Of a stretch of DNA of 64,000 nt, positions 26,896 through 38,011 are shown piece by piece. The stretch comes from Coriobacteriia bacterium (GTDB taxonomy: Bacteria > Actinomycetota > Coriobacteriia > Anaerosomatales > Anaerosomataceae). Each line of letters opens with the position of its first letter. The first letter of the stretch is position 1. The notes under the pieces are model-generated. The model was given only the letters and a program-made list of their open reading frames with translations, had not been told where the DNA came from and did not search any database. The position numbers and the translations under genes are program-made. The stretch is taken from contig JAUSOQ010000049.1 of assembly GCA_030655755.1 (NCBI GenBank), positions 1 to 64,000 of the forward strand. The letters run 5' to 3'.

Positions 26896-27150
26896 ATGGC
26901 ACACAAAAAGGGCCTCGGCTCTACTAAGAACGGTCGCGACTCCAAGGCGAAGCGCCTCGGCGTCAAGCGGTTCGATGGTCAGATCGTGACTGCCGGCTCC
27001 ATCCTCGTGCGCCAGCGTGGCACGAAGCTCAAGCCTGGCGTCAATGTGGGTATCGGCAAGGACGACACGCTTTTCGCCAAGGCTGACGGGGTCGTTGACT
27101 TCACACGCGGCAAAGATCGCCGCGTGCACATCCGACCGCTCGAAGGCTAG
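26896..27150 (+). CDS. rpmA: Ribosomal protein bL27
   Basis: An 84-residue protein with the invariant N-terminus [15 protein letters not shown] and the later [11 protein letters not shown]. bL27 lies near the peptidyl transferase centre. It has no Firmicutes-type N-terminal pre-sequence; the mature alanine-histidine end follows the initiator directly. It is the usual partner of rplU and is followed by a terminator. Confidence 0.96.
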   Translation: MAHKKGLGSTKNGRDSKAKRLGVKRFDGQIVTAGSILVRQRGTKLKPGVNVGIGKDDTLFAKADGVVDFTRGKDRRVHIRPLEG

Positions 27151-27180
27151 CAGGTCACTCGCGCCGCACGCATCCGTTCG

Positions 27181-27217
27181 AAGGCCCTCCGCCGACCGGT
27201 GGGGGGCTTTCTTCGTT
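27181..27217 (+). terminator. Terminator after rpmA
   Basis: AAGGCCCTCC (27181-27190) pairs over 10 positions, two of them G-T, with GGGGGGCTTT (27201-27210) around a 10-nt loop, followed by CTTCGTT. Confidence 0.68.
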
Positions 27218-27235
27218 GAGTCGGACCGGTTGGCC

Positions 27236-27241
27236 TATGAT
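27236..27241 (+). promoter_or_regulatory. Possible -10 box for the obg-proBA operon
   Basis: TATGAT lies downstream of the rpmA terminator and 39 bp before the Obg start. No good -35 is present at 16-18 bp (TCGTTG at 17 bp is poor). The terminator placement argues that some promoter exists here. Confidence 0.28.
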
Positions 27242-27255
27242 GTTCCGTATGCTGA

Positions 27256-29683
<2,428 letters not shown>

Positions 29684-29709
29684 GCCGAGACTGAACGAAG
29701 GGACGGCAC

Positions 29710-30963
29710 ATGTCCGAGGTGATGATGCTTGCGACTCGCGCGCGGGAAGCCGCGAATTCGCTTGCTGCGACTTCGACCGATCAGCGCAATCGAGCGCTGT
29801 TGTCGATGTCGCATGCGCTCGTTGCGAAACAGGACGAGGTCCTCTCGGCGAATGCGCTCGACATGGAGGCTGCACGTGCGAAGGGCACGCCTACGCCCCT
29901 TCTGGATCGTCTGGAGCTTGATCCCGGCCGCATCAAGGCCATATCAGAGGCGCTCAAGAGTCTCGCGCTGCTTCCCGATCCGATCGGTGAAGTGGTATCC
30001 GGTTCACGTCTGGCCAATGGCATCTGGTTGCAACAGGTGCGCGTGCCGATGGGCGTCGTCGCGATAATCTACGAGGCTCGTCCGAACGTCACCGCCGATG
30101 CGGCGGGACTATGCGTCAAGACGGGGAACGCTGTGATCTTGCGCGGTGGCTCGATGGCCACGAACTCCAACCTGGCCATCACGAAGGTGCTGGCGAATGC
30201 CGCTGCAGGCGCAGGTCTGCACCCGGCGTGCATCCAGTCGGTTGAATCGTCCGACCGTGAGGCGGCCGAGGAACTCATGGGGTTGCATGGCATGATCGAC
30301 GTACTCATACCACGCGGCGGCGCCGGACTCATCAAGAGCGTTGTCGCCAACGCCAAGGTGCCGGTCATCGAGACCGGCGTGGGGAACTGCCATGTCTACG
30401 TTCACGAGAAGGCCGACCCGGCAATGGCGAAGCGCATCATCGTGAACGCGAAGTGTCAGCGCCCGGGTGTCTGCAACGCGATCGAGTCTCTGCTCGTGGA
30501 CGAGAGCATCTACCAGACCGTACTGCCGCCCATCCTCAAGGACCTTGAGGACGAGGGTGTGACCATCATGGCCGATGAGAAGACCCGTTCCCTGGGGGCG
30601 GTCATGCGCATTCAGCCTGCGAGTGAAGAGGATTGGGGTACCGAGTACCTCGACCTCAAGATCTCCTGCAAGATAGTAAGTGGATTGGATGAGGCGATCG
30701 ACCACATCAACACCTACGGCACGAAGCATAGCGAGGCCATCGTGACCGAGGACTACTCGGCCGCGAAGCGCTTCTTGAACGAGGTCGATGCCGCGGCAGT
30801 CTACGTGAATGCCTCGACGCGCTTCACGGACGGTGGCGAGTTCGGCCTCGGCGCTGAGATAGGCATCTCCACTCAGAAGCTGCACGCGCGTGGTCCCATG
30901 GGGCTTACCGCGCTTACGACCACGAAACACATTGCGATGGGGAGCGGTCAGATACGCGAGTGA
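29710..30963 (+). CDS. proA: Gamma-glutamyl phosphate reductase
   Basis: A 417-residue NADPH-dependent reductase converting glutamyl phosphate to glutamate semialdehyde. Aldehyde-dehydrogenase fold motifs include PMGVVAIIYEARPNVTADAA, LRGGSMATNSN, PRGGAGLI, and the catalytic cysteine in NAKCQRPGVCNA. The C-terminus has FGLGAEIGISTQKLHARGPMG. With ProB it makes the proline precursor. Its stop overlaps the nadD start. Confidence 0.96.
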   Translation: MSEVMMLATRAREAANSLAATSTDQRNRALLSMSHALVAKQDEVLSANALDMEAARAKGTPTPLLDRLELDPGRIKAISEALKSLALLPDPIGEVVSGSRLANGIWLQQVRVPMGVVAIIYEARPNVTADAAGLCVKTGNAVILRGGSMATNSNLAITKVLANAAAGAGLHPACIQSVESSDREAAEELMGLHGMIDVLIPRGGAGLIKSVVANAKVPVIETGVGNCHVYVHEKADPAMAKRIIVNAKCQRPGVCNAIESLLVDESIYQTVLPPILKDLEDEGVTIMADEKTRSLGAVMRIQPASEEDWGTEYLDLKISCKIVSGLDEAIDHINTYGTKHSEAIVTEDYSAAKRFLNEVDAAAVYVNASTRFTDGGEFGLGAEIGISTQKLHARGPMGLTALTTTKHIAMGSGQIRE

Positions 30964-31574
30964 GGAAGAAACTGCGTCTCGGCATAATGGGCGGGACGTT
31001 CGACCCGATCCACTACGGTCACCTCGTCGCCGCCGAGGAAGCGCTGGTCCAGTTCAACCTGGACCGGGTCGTCTTCATGCCCACCGGCGTCCCGGTTCGT
31101 AAGACGCACCGGGCGGTCACCTCTGCCGAGCATCGCTACCTCATGACGGTCGTCGCGACTGCGAGCAACCCGGATTTCGCGGTCTCGCGCATGGAGATCG
31201 AGCGTCCGGGGCTTACGTACACGGTGGACACGATGCTTGCACTGCGTGCCGAGCACGGTCGCTCGGCGGAACTGTACTTCATCACCGGGGCGGATGCTGT
31301 GTGGGAGATCTTGACGTGGAAAGATTCGGAGCGTCTCGCCGACGTGTGCACCTTCATCGCCGCGACGCGGCCGGGATACGATCTCTCGCGTTTCGAGCAG
31401 GACGAAGTGGCCAAGCGCATCAATGTGGAGTTCATGGAGGTGCCTGCGCTTGCCATCTCCTCCACGGGGATCCGTGAGCGTATCGCAGACCGTCGTCCTG
31501 TTCGCTATCTGCTGCCGGAGGCGGTCGCGGCCTACATCGCGAAGAACGATCTGTATAGGGACGTGCGCACGTGA
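30960..31574 (+). CDS. nadD: Nicotinate-nucleotide adenylyltransferase
   Basis: The 204-residue enzyme adenylates nicotinate mononucleotide in NAD synthesis. The nucleotidyltransferase motif is GGTFDPIHYGH, and the C-terminal ISSTGIRER is the SxTxxR signature. GTG start overlapping proA. The linked order nadD-yqeK-(LytR_C)-rsfS is widespread in Gram-positive bacteria. Confidence 0.95.
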   Translation: MRKKLRLGIMGGTFDPIHYGHLVAAEEALVQFNLDRVVFMPTGVPVRKTHRAVTSAEHRYLMTVVATASNPDFAVSRMEIERPGLTYTVDTMLALRAEHGRSAELYFITGADAVWEILTWKDSERLADVCTFIAATRPGYDLSRFEQDEVAKRINVEFMEVPALAISSTGIRERIADRRPVRYLLPEAVAAYIAKNDLYRDVRT

Positions 31575-32152
31575 CGGCGAGTCGCTACCAGAGTGCCGCA
31601 GAAGCGGTCTTTATGCGGCTCAGTCGCGGAGGTGCGGAGCACTCCGTGCGAGTGGCCGATACCGCTGCGCGGCTGGCAGGTCTCTACGGGGCCGACGTCG
31701 ATGACGCGCGCATCGCGGGTGTTCTGCATGATTGGTGTAGAGACATCCCCGGGCCTGAGTTGGTGCGCCTGGCCGAAGATGCCGGAATCCCGGTCACCGA
31801 GGTGGACCGGAGGGTCCCGTACCTGTTGCATGCTCCGGTGGCGGCGGTCGTTCTGCCTTCCCGCCTCCCGTGGCTCTCGCAGCGTGTACTCGACGCCATC
31901 GTCGCTCACACGTATGGTCGGGCAGATATCGAAGCTCTGGGGATGATCGTCTATATCGCCGATGCCATCGAACCGGGACGCACGCACGAGGGCGTGGATG
32001 AGTTGCGCGATGCAGTGGGCGTAGTGACTCTGAGCGAGTTGTTCGAGCGGGCGTATGTAGTATCTGTGCGACATCTCATCGACGGTCGGCGGCAGATACA
32101 TCCCGCCACCGTGCAGGTATGGAACGCGCTCGTGGCAGGTGAGCGCCAGTGA
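31571..32152 (+). CDS. yqeK: YqeK-type HD-domain hydrolase
   Basis: This 193-residue HD-domain protein shows EHSVRVADTAARLA, VLHDWCRD (the HD pair) and AHTYGR. YqeK enzymes hydrolyse diadenosine tetraphosphate symmetrically and use a bound metal; this is known for the family and not tested here. The GTG start overlaps nadD by 4 bp and the end overlaps the LytR_C gene by 4 bp. Confidence 0.9.
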   Translation: MTASRYQSAAEAVFMRLSRGGAEHSVRVADTAARLAGLYGADVDDARIAGVLHDWCRDIPGPELVRLAEDAGIPVTEVDRRVPYLLHAPVAAVVLPSRLPWLSQRVLDAIVAHTYGRADIEALGMIVYIADAIEPGRTHEGVDELRDAVGVVTLSELFERAYVVSVRHLIDGRRQIHPATVQVWNALVAGERQ

Positions 32153-33342
32153 GCAGACGCAGAAGTGGCCATGGCGCCGACGATGGATCCGCCGTCAGAT
32201 CCGGAAGCGAGGCTGACTACCCGCGACGGCGTACCCATGTAGAGACTGCCGGGACCACGGGTGGATACCGGACGTCGAAGCGCTCCTCTCGTGCAGGCAA
32301 GAAGGCGCGTCGCGTCGCTCGGACGGAGCAGCATAGGGCGGACACCAAGAAGAAGGCTGATCGGACCAGGCAGGGTGTCGCTGTCGTCGTCAAGCGTGCA
32401 GGCATCGCGCTTGCTGCTCTGATCGCGGTGGCTCTCGCACTTGTTCTCATCGCTACCGGCGTGAACATGCTCGCCCGCTCTATCGCGAAGCGGCAAGCGA
32501 TGGCTGAGAGCTCACCCGAGGCGTTCCGGGAGAAGGCGAAGGAGAACTTGCTGGTCATCGGTGTGAACGGCAAGCAAGGGGCTGACTTTCTGGCCGTGCG
32601 CCTTGATGAAGACGGTGGTCAGATACTGGGCATCGCCATCCCGGACGGTGCGTTCATGGAGGTTCCAGGTCAGGGGTTCGAGCGTATCGGCGATAGCTAC
32701 GGCGCCGGTCCCGAAGTGTCGCTCGCGGCGATCTCGAACTATCTGTCGGTGCCGTTTAACAAGTACATCGTGGTCGACAAGGACACCTATCAAGAGGCGC
32801 TCACGAACCAGTCGTTCGTCGGCTTGATGTCGCGTGTCGTCGCATCCGATCTTGGCGATGCCGAGCGGGAGAGCATAGCATCGTTCATGGACAGCGTGGC
32901 GAGTGAGAACGTGGCGCTTGTGCCGCTGCCTGTCAAACCGATCAGTCTCGGCGATCAGACCTTCTTCGAACCGCAGCGAAGCGAGGTGGCCGAGTTGTTG
33001 CTGTCGTGGTGGGGCGTCAAGCTCGGCGCCGAGGAGAACATCATCCGCGTCATCGTCTATAATGGCGCGGGCATTCCGGGGATCGCGGGCGAGGCTGCTC
33101 AGGAGTTGATCAGGAACGGCATGCGCGTGGTCGATACCAAGAACGCGGACCGTTTCGACTACAAGGAATCGCTCATCGTCGTGCAGGACGGCGTGTTGGA
33201 GAACGGGCAGCGCGTCAGAGACGTCCTGGGAGTTGGAACGATCGTCGACCAGCCATCCGAGCAAGACGTGGCTGATATCATCGTCATCATCGGAGCCGAT
33301 TACGTGCCGCGATCGCAAGATGGCACACAGACTGGAGGGTGA
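32149..33342 (+). CDS. Membrane protein with LCP-like region and LytR C-terminal domain
   Basis: The protein has 397 residues: a basic, disordered cytoplasmic N-terminus (1 to about 85), one membrane helix (about 87-108), an LCP-like extracytoplasmic region (about 120-280) and a LytR_C domain (IIRVIVYNGAGIPGIAGEAA) at about 300-385. In active LCP ligases the first strand segment is followed by an R-D pair near SIPRD; here the equivalent reads AIPDGAFMEVPG. It may therefore be a non-catalytic relative. It sits in the conserved slot between yqeK and rsfS. Confidence 0.8.
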   Translation: MSRRRSGHGADDGSAVRSGSEADYPRRRTHVETAGTTGGYRTSKRSSRAGKKARRVARTEQHRADTKKKADRTRQGVAVVVKRAGIALAALIAVALALVLIATGVNMLARSIAKRQAMAESSPEAFREKAKENLLVIGVNGKQGADFLAVRLDEDGGQILGIAIPDGAFMEVPGQGFERIGDSYGAGPEVSLAAISNYLSVPFNKYIVVDKDTYQEALTNQSFVGLMSRVVASDLGDAERESIASFMDSVASENVALVPLPVKPISLGDQTFFEPQRSEVAELLLSWWGVKLGAEENIIRVIVYNGAGIPGIAGEAAQELIRNGMRVVDTKNADRFDYKESLIVVQDGVLENGQRVRDVLGVGTIVDQPSEQDVADIIVIIGADYVPRSQDGTQTGG

Positions 33343-33749
33343 GCACTCTGGATCCCAGAGAGTACGCGGTGTTAGCGGCCCAGGCCGCAGCGGAGAAGAA
33401 GGCGACCGATGTCATCGTTTTAGATGTCGCCGCAACGCTCGTCATCACCGAGTACTTCGTGCTCGCGACCGGTAATACCGACCGGCAGGTCCGTACCATC
33501 GCCGAGGAGATCGAGGCGCAACTCAAAGCGGCCGGTCGTCCCGCGATCGGTCGTGAAGGCGAACGCGAGGGTAAGTGGGTACTGGTCGACTTCGCAGACG
33601 TCGTCGTACACGTCTTCCAGCCCGATGAGCGAGAGTTCTACCGCCTGGAGAAGCTGTGGTCGGACGCTCCGCGGGTGGAGCTGCCCGCCGAGGTCGCGAA
33701 CGTGACCGAGCGCCCCGTAGATGTCGCGGAGGCGGCAGACGAGTCGTGA
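33339..33749 (+). CDS. rsfS: Ribosomal silencing factor RsfS
   Basis: A 136-residue protein that binds uL14 on the 50S subunit and blocks subunit joining in starvation. Signatures are KKATDVIVLDV, YFVLATGNTDRQV, and WVLVDFADVVVHVF with the FYRLEKLW ending. GTG start overlaps the upstream stop. A 25-residue acidic tail extends past the conserved core. Confidence 0.94.
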   Translation: MSTLDPREYAVLAAQAAAEKKATDVIVLDVAATLVITEYFVLATGNTDRQVRTIAEEIEAQLKAAGRPAIGREGEREGKWVLVDFADVVVHVFQPDEREFYRLEKLWSDAPRVELPAEVANVTERPVDVAEAADES

Positions 33750-34681
33750 AGCTCGCTTCTAAGCGCATGTGGGTGACAGTTGCTCTGGTCGGTGTTGCCG
33801 CTGTCTGGGGTGGGACCTTCGTCATGGTCAAAGACGCGGTTTCCCGCTACCCCCTCTACGGGTTTCTCGGTCTACGCTTCATGATCGCGGTCCTTGCTTT
33901 CGTGGTGATGTTCCCGACGTCGTTCAAGCTGTTCAAACCGGGGACTGTTCGCGTCGGCGTCGTTGCCGGGTTGATGCTCTGCGCCGGCTATATATTCCAG
34001 ACCTGGGGGTTGCAGGCAACATCTGCGTCCAAGGCGGCGTTCATCACGGGGATGTTCGTCGTGATCACACCGGCGCTACAGGCGCTTTTGCTGCGCAAGC
34101 CGCCGCGTACTGCGACTATCGCCGGCGTAGTGCTGGCGGTCGGAGGGTTGTGGTTGCTTTCCGGCGGAACCGCTGGCGGATGGAACGTGGGCGATACTCG
34201 CACGTTGCTCTGTGCAGCAGCATATTCGGCGCACATGATCGTGCTGGGCGGTGCGGGACGCGAACATGATGCAAGACCCCTCACGCTGGTGCAGTTGGTG
34301 ACGGTCGCCGTTGTCTGTGGCGGGATCGCGCTCACTATCGAGCGACCGCCTCTTCCGCCGGATGGTGGCGTGTGGGTAGCGCTCGTGGTGACCGGCGTCT
34401 TCGCTTCGGCAGTGGCCTTCGCGGTTCAGACCTATGCGCAACGGATCATCTCGCCGACGAAGACCGCTCTCATCCTGATCATGGAGCCCGCGTTCGGTGG
34501 CATGTTCGGCTGGCTTGCTGGCGAAACACTGGGACTGAGCGGTGTTACGGGCGCCGCACTCATCTTGTGTGGCATGGTAGTGGCCGAGTTCATCGGAGTG
34601 TCAGCTGCGGTTACGGAGCACGTGGTCATAGAGACCACTCTTGAGGGTCCGTCGGTATCGATGATCGAGCAGGATTCGTAG
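33746..34681 (+). CDS. EamA/DMT-superfamily permease
   Basis: The 311-residue protein has about ten membrane helices in two EamA repeats. Motifs include AAVWGGTFVMVKDA near the N-terminus and PTKTALILIMEPAFGGMFGWLAGE in the second repeat. It is predicted to export a small metabolite; the substrate cannot be read from sequence. Start is GTG at 33746, overlapping the rsfS stop. The open frame extends upstream into rsfS but has no similarity there. Confidence 0.85.
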   Translation: MKLASKRMWVTVALVGVAAVWGGTFVMVKDAVSRYPLYGFLGLRFMIAVLAFVVMFPTSFKLFKPGTVRVGVVAGLMLCAGYIFQTWGLQATSASKAAFITGMFVVITPALQALLLRKPPRTATIAGVVLAVGGLWLLSGGTAGGWNVGDTRTLLCAAAYSAHMIVLGGAGREHDARPLTLVQLVTVAVVCGGIALTIERPPLPPDGGVWVALVVTGVFASAVAFAVQTYAQRIISPTKTALILIMEPAFGGMFGWLAGETLGLSGVTGAALILCGMVVAEFIGVSAAVTEHVVIETTLEGPSVSMIEQDS

Positions 34682-34693
34682 CGCGCGGTACGC

Positions 34694-34721
34694 TTGACCG
34701 CCGCAGGGCGGCTGGTATACT
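34694..34721 (+). promoter_or_regulatory. Promoter of tRNA-Ala
   Basis: TTGACC (34694-34699) and TATACT (34716-34721) with a 16-bp spacer end 32 bp before the tRNA. Confidence 0.62.
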
Positions 34722-34753
34722 GACGCTTGCGCCTTTTGGGGCGCCCAGCATGT

Positions 34754-34829
34754 GGGGCCATAGCTCAGCTGGGAGAGCGCATGGCTGGCAGCCATGAGGT
34801 CAGGGGTTCGATCCCCCTTGGCTCCACCA
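34754..34829 (+). tRNA. tRNA-Ala (anticodon GGC)
   Basis: A complete 76-nt cloverleaf. The acceptor is GGGGCCA/TGGCTCC with one G-T pair. The D stem is GCTC/GAGC, the anticodon stem is CATGG/CCATG around loop CTGGCAG, and the T arm is AGGGG-TTCGATC-CCCCT. A discriminator A and an encoded CCA follow. Anticodon GGC reads GCC and GCU. It is expressed from its own promoter and ended by the hairpin at 34841. Confidence 0.97.
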
Positions 34830-34840
34830 AAAGAACATCA

Positions 34841-34874
34841 CGTCCGTCGCGGAAACCGCGGCGGACGTTTCTGC
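34841..34874 (+). terminator. Terminator after tRNA-Ala
   Basis: CGTCCGTCGCGG pairs with CCGCGGCGGACG over 12 positions (one G-T) around an AAA loop, followed by TTTCTGCGTCT. Confidence 0.72.
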
Positions 34875-34924
34875 GTCTAAAGGGTATCGTGAGGGTCGTA
34901 CGTCGTGTGAGGAGGGGAGTCATC

Positions 34925-35314
34925 ATGTGGAGGACGGTGTGGTCAGGTGCAGTCGCACTGACGCTTCTCGTGCTGGTGACGGGGTGCGCCGGCGCCGCAT
35001 CGGAAGTGAAGGTGGGGGAATCCGATGACGGTGGTCAGGTGACGATCGGTGTCGGTCAGGTCCTCCTCGTCGAGCTGCCGGGCAACCCTACTACGGGTTT
35101 TATGTGGAGCGCGGCGAAGACCCCCGATTTCCTGACCGTGCTCGGGGAGCCCGACTACAAGGCGGATAGTGATCTTATAGGTGCATCGGGCATGATCGGT
35201 CTGCGCTTCTCGGCCGAGAGGACCGGAACGGGAACGCTGGAACTCCGGTATGCACGTCCGTGGGAAAGTGTGCAGCCACAGCAGGTGTTCACGATCGACG
35301 TGACGTGCAGGTAG
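34925..35314 (+). CDS. Chagasin-like (protease inhibitor I42) lipoprotein
   Basis: This 129-residue protein has a lipoprotein signal with lipobox LVTGC (Cys about 21). The I42 chagasin fold motifs are GNPTTGFMW, the GxxG-type loop in the middle and a conserved RPWE near the end. Family members inhibit papain-like cysteine proteases. It is anchored outside the membrane and is a single gene between tRNA-Ala and leuS. ATG at 34925 is favoured by GGAGGGGAG just upstream. Confidence 0.85.
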   Translation: MWRTVWSGAVALTLLVLVTGCAGAASEVKVGESDDGGQVTIGVGQVLLVELPGNPTTGFMWSAAKTPDFLTVLGEPDYKADSDLIGASGMIGLRFSAERTGTGTLELRYARPWESVQPQQVFTIDVTCR

Positions 35315-35337
35315 GCGTCTTTCTCGGCGGCATCAGC

Positions 35338-35343
35338 TACAAT
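35338..35343 (+). promoter_or_regulatory. Possible -10 box for leuS
   Basis: TACAAT lies 36 bp before the chosen leuS start, with no good -35 at standard spacing. It would place the transcript start close to an in-frame ATG at 35358. Confidence 0.3.
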
Positions 35344-35378
35344 AGTCGGCACGTCTGATGAGCGCCGGGAGGACACCT

Positions 35379-37913
35379 GTGACCCGATCGTACGAACCGC
35401 ATGAGATCGAGGAAAAATGGCAGGCCGTCTGGGACGCCGAGGGACTGTACTCGGTGACAGAGGACCCCGACAAGCCCAAGAAGTACGTGCTTGAGATGTT
35501 CCCGTATCCGTCGGGCGACATCCATATGGGCCACGTGCGCAACTACTCTATCGGTGACGTCATCGCGCGCTACTGGACGATGCGGGGCATGAACGTGCTG
35601 CATCCCATCGGTTGGGACTCGTTCGGTCTGCCTGCCGAGAACGCCGCCATCAAGAGCGACTCGCATCCTGCTACGTGGACGTACGCCAACATAGAGAAGC
35701 AAGCGGCATCTTTCCGTCGCATGGGCTTCAGCTACGACTGGGGACGCCGTCTGGCCAGCAGCGATGAGGAGTACTACCGCTGGGGCCAGTGGATCTTCAT
35801 CAAGTTCTGGGAGCGCGGACTGGTGGAGCGCAAGAGCTCTCCGGTCAACTGGTGTCCCGGCTGCAAGACGGTGCTCGCCAACGAACAGGTCATCGGTGAC
35901 GGTGTGTGCTGGCGCTGTAAGAGCACCGTGGAGAAGCGCGAGCTCGAGCAGTGGTATCTCAAGATCACCGAGTACGCACAGGAGCTGCTCGACGACCTCG
36001 ACGCGCTGCCCGGCTGGCCCGAGCGCGTGAAGGCGATGCAGGCGAACTGGATCGGTCGCAGCGAGGGCGCCGAGGTGGAGTTCACGCTCTGCGATGCCAC
36101 TGGAGAGCCCACCGACGAGCGGATCACCGTGTTCACGACACGGCCTGACACCTTGTTCGGCTGCACGTTCTTTCTGCTCGCGCCCGAACACCCACTCGTG
36201 CGCAAGCTCGTGCATGGTACCGAGTACGCTGAATCCGTGCTCAAGGTCGTGGAAGAGGCGGCTAAGGAGACGGCGATCGACCGTTCTTCCACCGGCAAGG
36301 ACCGGAACGGAGCCTTCACCGGTCGGTACGTGGTCAACCCGGTGAATGGCGAGAAGGTGCCGGTCTGGGTAGCTGACTACGTGCTCATGGAATACGGTAC
36401 CGGCGCTGTGATGGCGGTCCCCTGCGGCGATCAGCGCGACTTCGAGTTCGCGTGCACGTACGGGCTGCCGATACCGCCGGTGGTCGTGGCCGAGGACGAC
36501 CCGCTCTACGAGCGGCTCAAGGACCAGTCCGAGCGAATCGTCACTGACGTGGATTGGGAAGCAGCGCACGCCGACGAGGGCGTCATGGTGCAGTCAGGGC
36601 CGTTCACCGGTACGTCCACGGGCAAGGGTGGCGAAGGCGTGCGTGCGGTCATCGCATGGCTTGAGGAGCGTGGCCAGGGCCGAGCGTCCATCAACTTCCG
36701 TCTGCGGGACTGGTTGATCAGCCGACAGCGCTACTGGGGCAACCCGATCCCGGCGATCCACTGTCCCGTGTGCGGGCTGGTGCCGGTACCCGAGAGCCAG
36801 CTTCCAGTCGTGCTGTCCAAGGATGTGGATGTCACCAAGGGCGAGACGCTCGCCGACCATCCCGAGTTCTACACGACGACATGTCCCACGTGTGGCGGGC
36901 CTGCCCGACGTGAGACGGACACGATGGACACTTTCACCTGTTCGAGCTGGTACTACCTGCGCTACTGCGATGCGCGCAATGACGCGGCGATCTGGGAGAA
37001 GGACAAGGCCGACTACTGGATGCCGGTCGATCAGTACATCGGCGGCATCGAGCACGCGATCTTGCACCTGCTGTACTCCCGCTTCTTCACGAAAGTCTTC
37101 CGCGACATGGGCCTGGTGGAGTTCTCGGAACCCTTCACCAACCTGCTGACGCAGGGCATGGTCAAGCTCGACGGTTTCACCATGAGCAAGTCGCGCGGCA
37201 ACGTTGTCGCGCCCGAGGCGATAATCGGACGCTACGGCGCGGACGCTTTGCGCGCCTACATCCTGTTCATGGCGCCACCGGACAAGGATCTTGAGTGGAG
37301 CCAGGAAGGTCTGGAAGGCATGTCACGCTTCCTTGGCCGCGCGTGGCGCTACGTCGCGGAGGTCGCCGAGGAACCCGCTATTGGCGTAACGGATGATGTG
37401 GACGATGACGCGGCCGAGGTGTTGCGTCGTGAACGTCACCGCGTTGTCGGCAAGGTCGAGGAGGACATCGAGCGCTTCCAGTTCAACACGGCCCTCTCGG
37501 CCATGATGGAGCTGCTCAACACGGCTACCGACTATCGCCGTTCAGTGAAGCCGGGACTTCGGGATGTCGCGCTCGAGCGCGAGGTGGCAGAGACGCTGGT
37601 ACTCCTGCTCGCTCCGTACGTGCCGCATATGGCCGAGGAGTTGTGGCGTGAGGTGCTCGGCGGCAAGGGATCGGTACACCGAGTGTCGTGGCCGACATGG
37701 GATCCCGCCACCGCTGCGGCAGACGAGGTAGAGGTCGCGGTCCAGGTCAACGGCAAGGTGCGAGCGCGTCTTATGGTGGATGCGAACGCGTCTGAAGACA
37801 TGGTACGCGAGGCAGTACTCGCGTTGCCGAAAGTCATCGAGCACACCGAGGGCATGACTATACGCAGAGTCGTGATCGTGCCCGGGAAACTCGTGAGCAT
37901 TGTCGCTTCCTGA
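35379..37913 (+). CDS. leuS: Leucyl-tRNA synthetase
   Basis: A class I synthetase of 844 residues. The HIGH motif is HMGH (about residues 49-52, in PYPSGDIHMGHVRNY), a CP1 editing domain follows, and the KMSKS motif is TMSKS near residue 601. A zinc-type cysteine cluster occurs in NWCPGCKTVLANEQV plus WRCKS. The in-frame ATG at 35358 would add seven residues. GTG at 35379 has GGGAGG at 6-nt spacing and is preferred. Confidence 0.96.
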   Translation: MTRSYEPHEIEEKWQAVWDAEGLYSVTEDPDKPKKYVLEMFPYPSGDIHMGHVRNYSIGDVIARYWTMRGMNVLHPIGWDSFGLPAENAAIKSDSHPATWTYANIEKQAASFRRMGFSYDWGRRLASSDEEYYRWGQWIFIKFWERGLVERKSSPVNWCPGCKTVLANEQVIGDGVCWRCKSTVEKRELEQWYLKITEYAQELLDDLDALPGWPERVKAMQANWIGRSEGAEVEFTLCDATGEPTDERITVFTTRPDTLFGCTFFLLAPEHPLVRKLVHGTEYAESVLKVVEEAAKETAIDRSSTGKDRNGAFTGRYVVNPVNGEKVPVWVADYVLMEYGTGAVMAVPCGDQRDFEFACTYGLPIPPVVVAEDDPLYERLKDQSERIVTDVDWEAAHADEGVMVQSGPFTGTSTGKGGEGVRAVIAWLEERGQGRASINFRLRDWLISRQRYWGNPIPAIHCPVCGLVPVPESQLPVVLSKDVDVTKGETLADHPEFYTTTCPTCGGPARRETDTMDTFTCSSWYYLRYCDARNDAAIWEKDKADYWMPVDQYIGGIEHAILHLLYSRFFTKVFRDMGLVEFSEPFTNLLTQGMVKLDGFTMSKSRGNVVAPEAIIGRYGADALRAYILFMAPPDKDLEWSQEGLEGMSRFLGRAWRYVAEVAEEPAIGVTDDVDDDAAEVLRRERHRVVGKVEEDIERFQFNTALSAMMELLNTATDYRRSVKPGLRDVALEREVAETLVLLLAPYVPHMAEELWREVLGGKGSVHRVSWPTWDPATAAADEVEVAVQVNGKVRARLMVDANASEDMVREAVLALPKVIEHTEGMTIRRVVIVPGKLVSIVAS

Positions 37914-37977
37914 CCGCATCCGGTATGAGCGTGCTAAGCGAACGGTAAGGACCCTGCGTTAGAGTCGTCACAAGTCC

Positions 37978-38011
37978 CGACGCCCCCTCCGTCACGACGA
38001 AGGGGGCGTCG
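37978..38011 (+). promoter_or_regulatory. Hairpin covering the ribosome site and start of comEA
   Basis: A perfect 11-bp stem, CGACGCCCCCT (37978-37988) with AGGGGGCGTCG (38001-38011), surrounds a 12-nt loop. The 3' arm contains the only Shine-Dalgarno-like run (AGGGGG), and the GTG start begins at its last base. No T-run follows, so it is not a canonical terminator; sequestration of translation initiation is the simplest reading. Confidence 0.55.

Noticed and set aside
35337-36569. 410-codon antisense open frame opposite leuS
   Set aside because: It lies inside the catalytic and editing domains of leuS and has no start signal or similarity.
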